DNA of 16,919 bases, from positions 1 to 16,919 of the forward strand of contig JAWXBM010000047.1 of the NCBI GenBank assembly GCA_034440115.1, given 5' to 3'. This document shows positions 8,001-16,919 of this stretch, piece by piece. The stretch is from JAWXBM01 sp034440115. Its GTDB lineage: Bacteria; Pseudomonadota; Gammaproteobacteria; Xanthomonadales; SZUA-36. Positions within the stretch are counted from its first letter, which is position 1; each line of letters starts with the position of its first letter. A program made the translations under genes and the position numbers. The notes beneath the pieces were generated by a model. It saw only the letters and a program-made list of their open reading frames with translations, was not told the DNA's origin and made no database searches.

Positions 8001-9147
8001 CCAGCGTTTGCACAATATGCTGAGTGGCAAGATTGCTGACAAGGGCCCGAAGGGCCTGAAAAAAGGCACCAAGGTCACGGCAGCATACCTGGACAGCGTG
8101 AGCCATGAAGAGTGGTTCAAGATCACCATGCGCAGTGATGAGGCCAATGATCTGCTGGAGCAAATGGCCGACCAGCTCAAGGCACAGCGCAAGACCTTTG
8201 ATGCCCGCTTCGACGAGAAAAAAGGCAAAATCACCCAGGGTGACGACTTGGCTCCCGGCGTTTTGAAAATGGTCAAGGTATACATGGCGGTCAAACGCCG
8301 TATACAGCCGGGCGACAAGATGGCCGGTCGTCATGGTAACAAGGGTGTTATTTCCATGATTGTTCCACAGGAAGACATGCCCTTTATGGAAGATGGTACA
8401 CCGGTAGACATCGTGTTGAACCCTCTGGGTGTTCCTTCGCGTATGAACATTGGCCAGGTGTTGGAAACTCACTTGGGATGGGCTGCCAAGGGTCTGGGTC
8501 ATCGCATAGGCGATATGCTGGAGGCCAAAAATGCAGTACCCACCTTGCGCAAATTCCTCGACCAGGTTTACAACAGTGACCGCAAAGGTCGGGTGGATAT
8601 GGCAGAGTTTTCCGATGAGGAAGTTCTGATCATGGCCAACAATCTCAAAGGCGGTGTGCCCATGGCGACACCAGTATTTGATGGTGCAAGTGAAGCAGAA
8701 ATCAAGCAGCTTCTCAGTTTGGCTAACCTCCCTGAATCGGGTCAGACCCAGTTGTATGACGGTCGAACCGGCGATCCTTTTGAACGCTTGGTAACTGTTG
8801 GTTACATGTACATGCTGAAGCTCAACCATCTGGTGGATGACAAAATGCATGCACGGTCAACCGGCCCATACAGTCTGGTTACGCAACAACCGCTGGGTGG
8901 CAAAGCCCAGTTTGGTGGTCAACGTTTCGGTGAAATGGAGGTCTGGGCGCTGGAAGCGTACGGTGCTGCCTATACCCTGCAGGAAATGTTGACTGTGAAA
9001 TCCGATGACGTGGCTGGCCGAAACCAGATGTACAAAAACATCGTAGACGGCAACCATGAGATGTCAGCAGGTATGCCGGAATCGTTCAACGTATTGGTGA
9101 AGGAAATCCGCTCACTGGGCATCAACATCGAACTAGTAGAAACCTGA
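5065..9147 (+). CDS. rpoB: DNA-directed RNA polymerase subunit beta
   Basis: RpoB is the second largest subunit of RNA polymerase and forms half of the active-site cleft. I start at the second in-frame ATG, giving MSYSFTEKKRIRKDFGKR, which matches the family N-terminus. An ATG at 5038 would add nine unconserved residues. GAGG at 5050-5053 could serve the chosen start. The 1360-aa product is complete, with residues shifted +7 against E. coli: acidic pair Glu820-Asp821 in NFEDS, and the rifampicin pocket with Gln520, Asp523, His533 and Ser538, all the sensitive-type residues. The motif GRHGNKGV near the active site is present. rpoC starts 17 bases downstream. Confidence 0.97.
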   Translation: MSYSFTEKKRIRKDFGKRKSVLDVPFLLETQIRSYQEFLQEEVPEDDRRDRGLHGALKSVFPIVSYSGNAALEYVSYKLGDPAFDVKECKLRGMSYGAPLRVKVRLVIYDKDSSAKVKPVKFVKEQEVYMGDLPLMTDTGTFIVNGTERVIVSQLHRSPGVFFDHDKGKTHSSGKLLFSARVIPYRGSWLDFEFDPKDCIFTRIDRRRKLPVTILLRALGMGDEEILDRFFDKSFLTLKKEGAKLDLIPSRLRGDTALSDIVGKKKDIIVPAGKRITARQVKLIEEAGIKSLDVPDEYMIGKVIATDIVEKESGELLAKANAEITEELLEVLREAGVKAIAVLYINDLDQGPYISSTLGIDPTSNELEALVEIYRMMRPGEPPTKDAAQNLFKNLFFSEDRYDLSAVGRMKFNRRVGRKEVEGSGVLDREDILEVLRVLIDIRNGKGGVDDIDHLGNRRVRSVGEMAENVFRVGLVRVERAVRERLSVAESEGLSPQELINAKPVAAAVKEFFGSSQLSQFMDQNNPLSEVTHKRRVSALGPGGLTRERAGFEVRDVHPTHYGRVCPIETPEGPNIGLINSLSVYARTNDYGFLETPYRKVANSKVQNEVEYLSAIEEGDFVIAQANAELDKNGKFVDEFIPCRYQGEFTLKEPSDISFMDVSPKQIVSVAASLVPFLEHDDANRALMGSNMQRQAVPTLRAEKPLVGTGMERSVATDSGVTAVAKRGGIVDQVDAGRIVVRANEVEVKVGDPGVDIYNLTKYQRSNQNTCINQRPLVNVGDKVAAGDVLADGPSTDLGELALGQNMLVAFMPWNGYNFEDSILISERVVTEDRFTTIHIEELTCVARDTKLGSEEITADIPNVGEHNLNKLDQSGIVYIGAEVSAGDILVGKVTPKGETQLTPEEKLLRAIFGEKASDVKDTSLRVPSGMDGTVIDVQVFTRDGVDKDARAVSIEKEQLRQVRKDLDDQLRIVEGAIYQRLHNMLSGKIADKGPKGLKKGTKVTAAYLDSVSHEEWFKITMRSDEANDLLEQMADQLKAQRKTFDARFDEKKGKITQGDDLAPGVLKMVKVYMAVKRRIQPGDKMAGRHGNKGVISMIVPQEDMPFMEDGTPVDIVLNPLGVPSRMNIGQVLETHLGWAAKGLGHRIGDMLEAKNAVPTLRKFLDQVYNSDRKGRVDMAEFSDEEVLIMANNLKGGVPMATPVFDGASEAEIKQLLSLANLPESGQTQLYDGRTGDPFERLVTVGYMYMLKLNHLVDDKMHARSTGPYSLVTQQPLGGKAQFGGQRFGEMEVWALEAYGAAYTLQEMLTVKSDDVAGRNQMYKNIVDGNHEMSAGMPESFNVLVKEIRSLGINIELVET

Positions 9148-9164
9148 TCAGGAAGGAATGAGCC

Positions 9165-13373
<4,209 letters not shown>

Positions 13374-13398
13374 CAGGCCCATTGTTCGGGGTCTGAGT

Positions 13399-13431
13399 AA
13401 AAATGCCGGCTAAAGGCCGGCATTTTTATTT
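13399..13431 (+). terminator. Intrinsic terminator after rpoC
   Basis: ATGCCGGC at 13403-13410 pairs perfectly with GCCGGCAT at 13416-13423, with a five-base loop. The stem is extended by A-T pairs from the A-run at 13399-13402, and a T-run follows (TTTTT then ATTT). This is a textbook Rho-independent terminator. It ends the secE-to-rpoC block before the str operon promoter. Confidence 0.93.
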
Positions 13432-13436
13432 GATTC

Positions 13437-13494
13437 AAAAAAACCTTGGATTTCGGGCTTGCACGAGTTATTTAATGCTGTCATAATCCTCCGG
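13437..13494 (+). promoter_or_regulatory. Sigma70 promoter of the str operon (rpsL-rpsG-fusA-tufA)
   Basis: The -35 box is TTGCAC (13459-13464) and the -10 box is CATAAT (13482-13487), separated by the optimal 17 bp. TGT directly before the -10 box makes it an extended -10 element. The A-run at 13437-13443 lies where the distal UP-element site would be. The stretch after the -10 box, CCTCCGG (13488-13494), is GC-rich, as in promoters under stringent (ppGpp/DksA) control; this last point is inference. Transcription would start near 13494, giving a leader of about 255 nt. Confidence 0.85.
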
Positions 13495-13510
13495 CTAACT
13501 ACTTGAGAAA

Positions 13511-13527
13511 CTCCTCCAAAAGAGGAG
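13511..13527 (+). promoter_or_regulatory. Leader hairpin 1 of the str mRNA
   Basis: CTCCTC at 13511-13516 pairs with GAGGAG at 13522-13527 around the loop CAAAA. It would lie about 17 nt from the 5' end of the mRNA. No T-run follows, so it is not a terminator. It may protect the 5' end or take part in leader folding. Confidence 0.5.
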
Positions 13528-13589
13528 CGTGCGGAAAAAAACTCTGTGCGTAAAGCCGATGTCGCCGGCGCGTGGGCCGGACTCATAGG

Positions 13590-13635
13590 CGCCCAATCCT
13601 GAATTTTAAAAGGGGTTGGGCGTTTGGTTTTTTTT
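13590..13635 (+). terminator. Terminator-like hairpin in the rpsL leader (candidate attenuator)
   Basis: CGCCCAATCC (13590-13599) pairs with GGGTTGGGCG (13613-13622) over ten bases with one G-U pair and a 13-nt loop. TTT-GG-TTTTTTTT (13623-13635) follows immediately. This has the form of an intrinsic terminator, yet it lies about 100 nt after the promoter and 115 nt before rpsL. It would therefore cut transcription of the whole str operon unless prevented. Alternative pairings of its 5' arm exist (TGGGC at 13573-13577 with GCCCA at 13591-13595, or GGCGC at 13567-13571 with GCGCC at 13589-13593). Confidence 0.7.
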
Positions 13636-13683
13636 GCGATTGGTGCACTGGAAATGTACGCATCGCGAGGTGGGCTTAGCCCA
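13636..13683 (+). promoter_or_regulatory. Paired hairpins in the rpsL leader after the attenuator
   Basis: The first hairpin is GCGAT (13636-13640) with ATCGC (13662-13666), continued inside by GTGCA (13643-13647) with TGTAC (13655-13659). The second is TGGGC-TTA-GCCCA at 13671-13683. The GCCCAA at 13679-13684 could instead pair with TTGGGC (13616-13621), the 3' arm of the upstream terminator-like hairpin. The rest of the leader, 13684-13738, is A/T-rich and I see nothing further in it. Confidence 0.45.
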
Positions 13684-13749
13684 ATGAATCAATTTAAAAC
13701 CAAATTTTAAAGGTCGAGACTTTTCGGCCAGATTGAACCAGGGAAAATT

Positions 13750-14124
13750 ATGGCAACGATCAACCAACTCGTACGAAAACCTCGTAAGGACAAGGTTTAC
13801 AAAAGCGGAGTTCCAGCGCTTGAAGGCTGCCCGCAAAAACGTGGCGTCTGTACGCGTGTGTACACGACCACACCGAAAAAGCCTAACTCTGCGTTGCGCA
13901 AAGTTGCTCGTGTGCGTTTGACGAATGGTTTTGAAGTTACCAGCTACATTGGCGGTGAAGGTCACAACCTGCAAGAACATAGCGTGGTTTTGATTCGTGG
14001 CGGTCGGGTGAAGGACTTGCCTGGTGTGCGTTACCACACCGTACGCGGCAGTCTTGATACCGCTGGTGTAAGTGACCGTCGCCAGGCGCGTTCAAAGTAC
14101 GGTGCCAAGCGTCCCAAGAATTGA
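13750..14124 (+). CDS. rpsL: 30S ribosomal protein S12
   Basis: S12 sits at the decoding centre and governs translational accuracy. The 124-aa protein is full length. It has the conserved block TTTPKKPNSALRK at residues 39-51, with Lys43, and RVKDLPG at 86-92, with Lys88. These are the streptomycin-sensitive residues. Asp89 is the site that RimO methylthiolates in E. coli. The start is supported by Shine-Dalgarno AGGGA (13740-13744), five bases before the ATG. It is the first gene of the str operon here, behind a leader of about 255 nt. Confidence 0.97.
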   Translation: MATINQLVRKPRKDKVYKSGVPALEGCPQKRGVCTRVYTTTPKKPNSALRKVARVRLTNGFEVTSYIGGEGHNLQEHSVVLIRGGRVKDLPGVRYHTVRGSLDTAGVSDRRQARSKYGAKRPKN

Positions 14125-14163
14125 TCAAAGCACATTTGACCGAATAATTACGGAACAATATCG

Positions 14164-14637
14164 ATGTCCAGAAAGCATACCAATTTCACCAGAGAGATCC
14201 TTCCGGATCCCAAGTTTCACAACGAGATGATTGCGCGCTTCATCAATATGGTGATGGAAAGTGGCAAAAAATCAGTTGCGGAAAAAATTGTCTACGGTGC
14301 TATCGATACGATCACTGACAAGAACAAAAGTGCCGATGCAGTAGATCTGGTTGAGAAAGCATTGGATAACGTGAGCCCGATGGTTGAAGTTAAGTCCCGT
14401 CGTGTAGGCGGTGCTACATATCAGGTACCTGTTGAAGTGCGCCCCAAACGTCGCCAGACCCTGGCAATGCGCTGGGTAATTGATGCTGCACGCAAGCGTG
14501 GTGAGAAAAATATGCCGGCGCGTCTCGCTGGAGAATTGCTCGACGCTGTTGAACAACGCGGCGCTGCCGTCAAGAAGCGCGAAGAAGTACATCGTATGGC
14601 AGAAGCCAACAAGGCATTTGCACACTATCGTTGGTAA
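14164..14637 (+). CDS. rpsG: 30S ribosomal protein S7
   Basis: S7 starts assembly of the small-subunit head and contacts E-site tRNA. In E. coli it represses its own operon. The 157-aa product is typical, with EVKSRRVGGATYQVPVEV at about residues 75-92 (the beta-hairpin region) and the usual C-terminus ANKAFAHYRW. The gap from rpsL is only 39 bp, much shorter than the roughly 100-nt E. coli gap that carries the S7 operator. The Shine-Dalgarno is weak (CGGAA, 14151-14155). Confidence 0.97.
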   Translation: MSRKHTNFTREILPDPKFHNEMIARFINMVMESGKKSVAEKIVYGAIDTITDKNKSADAVDLVEKALDNVSPMVEVKSRRVGGATYQVPVEVRPKRRQTLAMRWVIDAARKRGEKNMPARLAGELLDAVEQRGAAVKKREEVHRMAEANKAFAHYRW

Positions 14638-14676
14638 GTCCCAGCGCTGGTTATCAGGAATTTTGAGGAAAAGACT

Positions 14677-16770
14677 GTGTCACGAAAGACGCCCATAGAA
14701 CGCTATCGCAATATCGGCATTATGGCCCATATTGATGCTGGCAAAACCACCACGACTGAGCGTGTCCTGTTCTACACCGGGGTTTCACACAAGATCGGTG
14801 AAGTGCATGACGGTAACGCTACGATGGATTGGATGGAGCAGGAGCAAGAGCGTGGTATTACGATCACCTCAGCCGCTACTACCTGTTTCTGGTCTGGCAT
14901 GGACAAGCAGTTTTCCGAGCATCGCATCAATATCATTGATACGCCTGGACACGTTGACTTCACGATTGAAGTAGAACGTTCATTGCGTGTGCTGGATGGT
15001 GCTGTGTGTTTGTTCTGCGCGGTCGGTGGCGTTCAGCCACAGTCTGAGACCGTGTGGCGCCAAGCCACCCGCTACAATGTGCCTCGCGTTGCTTTCGTCA
15101 ACAAGATGGATCGTACCGGCGCTAATTTCTCCCGCGTCGTCAAGCAGATCCGCGAACGCCTGGGAGCCCGTGCTATACCCATGCAGATTCCAATCGGCGC
15201 CGAAGAAGGTTTCGAGGGTGTGGTTGACCTGGTCCGAATGAAAGCTGTTTACTGGGATACTGAAAATCAGGGAATGACGTTCGAGACGCGCGAAATTCCG
15301 GCTGAGTTGAAAGACGAGTGTGACGCGGCTCGTGAGTTCTTGATTGAGAGTGCTGCTGAAGCCAACGACGAGTTGATGGAAGCCTATCTGGAAACCGGCG
15401 TGCTCAGCAATGAACAGATTCTTGCAGGAATGCGTGCGGGCACCATCGCTAATGTACTGGTTCCCGTTCTGTGCGGCTCCGCCTTCAAGAACAAAGGTGT
15501 GCAGGCACTGCTGGATTCTGTGGTTGAATTGATGCCTTCGCCGATTGATGTTCCTCCTATTACTGGCATCAATGAAGATGAAACACCCGGAGCTCGCAAG
15601 AGTTCTGATGAGGAGCCTTTTGCGGCTCTGGCATTCAAGATTGCCACTGACCCGTTCGTGGGTACTTTGACTTTCTTCCGGGTTTATTCCGGCGTACTGA
15701 ACTCAGGTGATTTCCTGTACAACCCGGTAAAAAGCAAGAAAGAGCGTATTGGCCGAATTTTGCAGATGCATGCTAATTCTCGCGAAGAAATTAAGGAAGT
15801 GCGTGCAGGTGACATCGCTGCAGCTGTTGGTCTGAAAGACGTGACCACCGGCGATACGCTTTGCGCCATGAACCAGGTTATTACGCTGGAACGTATGGAA
15901 TTCCCGGAGCCGGTAATTTCGGTTGCGGTTGAACCCAAGACCAAAGCGGATCAGGAAAAGATGGGCATTGCCCTGTCCAAGCTGGCGCAGGAAGATCCTT
16001 CTTTCCGTGTGCATACAGATGAAGAATCCGGCCAGACCATTATTTCAGGCATGGGTGAGTTGCATCTGGACATTATTGTTGACCGCATGCGTCGTGAGTT
16101 CAAAGTCGAAGCCAATGTGGGCAAGCCGCAGGTTGCCTATCGCGAAACGATTCGCAAGTCGGTTGAAGCCGACGGCAAGTTTGTTCGCCAGTCAGGTGGT
16201 CGTGGTCAATATGGTCACGTGAAAATTCGCCTGGAGCCTACTGAGAAGGGCGAGGGTTATTCATTCACCAATGCCATCGTAGGTGGTGCGGTTCCCAAGG
16301 AATACATTGGTGCCGTGGACAAAGGCATTCGGGAAGCCATGGGCAACGGTGTTATAGCCGGCTACCCGATGGTTGATTGTAAGGCTACGCTGTATGACGG
16401 TTCGTATCATGAGGTTGATTCCAGCGAAATGGCCTTCAAGATTGCCGGCTCCATGGCATTCAAGAGCGCGGCCAATTCGGCTTCACCGGTATTGCTGGAG
16501 CCCATCATGAAGGTCGAAGTGGTTACCCCTGAAGATTACATGGGTGACGTCATGGGTGACCTGAACCGTCGGCGCGGTATCGTGCAGGGTATGGAAGACA
16601 GCCCTTCTGGAAAACTGGTTAATGCACATGTTCCACTTTCGGAAATGTTTGGTTATTCCACAGATTTGCGCTCACAAACCCAAGGTCGCGCAACCTATTC
16701 GATGGAATTTGGCCATTACGCTGAAGCACCGAACAGCATTTCTGAAGAAATAATCAAGAAGACCGCCTGA
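14677..16770 (+). CDS. fusA: Elongation factor G (EF-G)
   Basis: EF-G is the GTPase that drives translocation and, with RRF, ribosome recycling. The 697-aa product is complete. G1 AHIDAGKT is at residues 17-24, RGITI at 59-63, G3 DTPGH at 88-92 and G4 NKMD at 142-145. The domain IV-V region contains SGGRGQYGHV and PLSEMFGY. It starts with GTG, supported by GAGGA at 14665-14669 seven bases upstream and by the MSRKTPIERYRNIG N-terminus. It lies 39 bp after rpsG and 51 bp before the second tuf gene. It looks like the canonical housekeeping EF-G, not the EF-G2 type. Confidence 0.97.
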   Translation: MSRKTPIERYRNIGIMAHIDAGKTTTTERVLFYTGVSHKIGEVHDGNATMDWMEQEQERGITITSAATTCFWSGMDKQFSEHRINIIDTPGHVDFTIEVERSLRVLDGAVCLFCAVGGVQPQSETVWRQATRYNVPRVAFVNKMDRTGANFSRVVKQIRERLGARAIPMQIPIGAEEGFEGVVDLVRMKAVYWDTENQGMTFETREIPAELKDECDAAREFLIESAAEANDELMEAYLETGVLSNEQILAGMRAGTIANVLVPVLCGSAFKNKGVQALLDSVVELMPSPIDVPPITGINEDETPGARKSSDEEPFAALAFKIATDPFVGTLTFFRVYSGVLNSGDFLYNPVKSKKERIGRILQMHANSREEIKEVRAGDIAAAVGLKDVTTGDTLCAMNQVITLERMEFPEPVISVAVEPKTKADQEKMGIALSKLAQEDPSFRVHTDEESGQTIISGMGELHLDIIVDRMRREFKVEANVGKPQVAYRETIRKSVEADGKFVRQSGGRGQYGHVKIRLEPTEKGEGYSFTNAIVGGAVPKEYIGAVDKGIREAMGNGVIAGYPMVDCKATLYDGSYHEVDSSEMAFKIAGSMAFKSAANSASPVLLEPIMKVEVVTPEDYMGDVMGDLNRRRGIVQGMEDSPSGKLVNAHVPLSEMFGYSTDLRSQTQGRATYSMEFGHYAEAPNSISEEIIKKTA

Positions 16771-16780
16771 TTTCAGGCGG
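16763..16780 (+). promoter_or_regulatory. GC-rich hairpin over the fusA stop codon
   Basis: CCGCCTGA (16763-16770) and TCAGGCGG (16773-16780) form a perfect inverted repeat, and the fusA TGA stop is inside the 5' arm. No T-run follows, so it should not be an efficient intrinsic terminator. It may protect the fusA mRNA 3' end, mark a cleavage site, or partly attenuate read-through into tufA. Confidence 0.5.
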
Positions 16781-16820
16781 ATTGAATACCAGTAAACAGA
16801 ATAATTGACGAGGTTTGATT

Positions 16821-16919
16821 CATGTCAAAAGCAAAATTCGAACGTAACAAGCCCCATGTAAACGTGGGAACGATTGGCCATGTTGACCACGGCAAGACGA
16901 CGCTGACGGCGGCGTTGAC
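16821..16919. repeat. 99-bp terminal direct repeat, right copy
   Basis: Identical base for base to positions 1-99. See the left copy for interpretation. Confidence 0.95.
16822..16919 (+). CDS. tufA: Elongation factor Tu, second copy, tufA position (5' fragment)
   Basis: Only the first 98 bases are in the window, coding for the N-terminus MSKAKFERNK through the G1 motif GHVDHGKT. The ribosome-binding site GAGGT at 16810-16814 is seven bases before the ATG. The position after rpsL-rpsG-fusA is the str-operon tufA place. The fragment is cut by the window edge and is identical to bases 2-99, so the rest of the copy cannot be judged here. Confidence 0.93.
   Translation, partial: MSKAKFERNKPHVNVGTIGHVDHGKTTLTAAL

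Noticed and set aside
7975..8850. Long (291 aa) minus-strand open frame inside rpoB
   Set aside because: It is fully antisense to conserved RpoB sequence, is rich in His and Gln as expected from reversed codons, and has no known domain. The same applies to the 267-aa frame at 9519-10322 in rpoC.

Overview
The window is the bacterial translation/transcription core cluster, in the order tufB - tRNA-Trp - secE - nusG - rplK - rplA - rplJ - rplL - rpoB - rpoC - rpsL - rpsG - fusA - tufA (start only). Every gene is on the plus strand. Protein details (EF-Tu of 396 aa, three-helix SecE of the E. coli type, RpoC catalytic and zinc residues at exactly the E. coli positions, rpoBC running straight into the str operon) point to a gammaproteobacterium, probably not an enterobacterium. 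Base composition looks close to 50% G+C. I cannot name a genus from sequence alone.

Layout. Positions 1-1192 hold a complete EF-Tu gene. Positions 1193-1380 are non-coding and contain a degenerate repeat built on GGATGYR units. A tRNA-Trp (1381-1456) comes next. The secE-nusG pair and the L11-L1-L10-L7/L12-beta-beta' genes then run to 13373. Three of the gaps in this stretch carry structured leader RNA: a likely L1 operator before rplK, an L10 leader before rplJ, and four stem-loops before rpoB. A strong intrinsic terminator follows rpoC. A well-formed sigma70 promoter (TTGCAC, 17 bp, CATAAT) then starts the str operon, whose leader contains a second terminator-like hairpin, a candidate attenuator, before rpsL. 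The operon continues through rpsG and fusA into a second tuf copy.

The genes work together. RpoB and RpoC are the two large RNA polymerase subunits and NusG is their elongation factor, which couples them to the ribosome. L11, L1, L10, L7/L12, S12 and S7 are ribosomal proteins. EF-Tu and EF-G are the two elongation GTPases that work at the L7/L12 stalk. SecE is part of the SecYEG export channel. The arrangement lets ribosomal proteins L1 and L10 (and S7 in E. coli) adjust their own synthesis through the leader RNAs.

I see no new defence, mobile or metabolic system here; the genes are conserved housekeeping genes. Two observations deserve most attention. First, the first 99 bases of the window are identical to the last 99, which looks like an assembly loop caused by the duplicated tuf genes rather than a real circular element. 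Second, there is RNA regulatory structure in the gaps, above all the candidate premature terminator in the rpsL leader.
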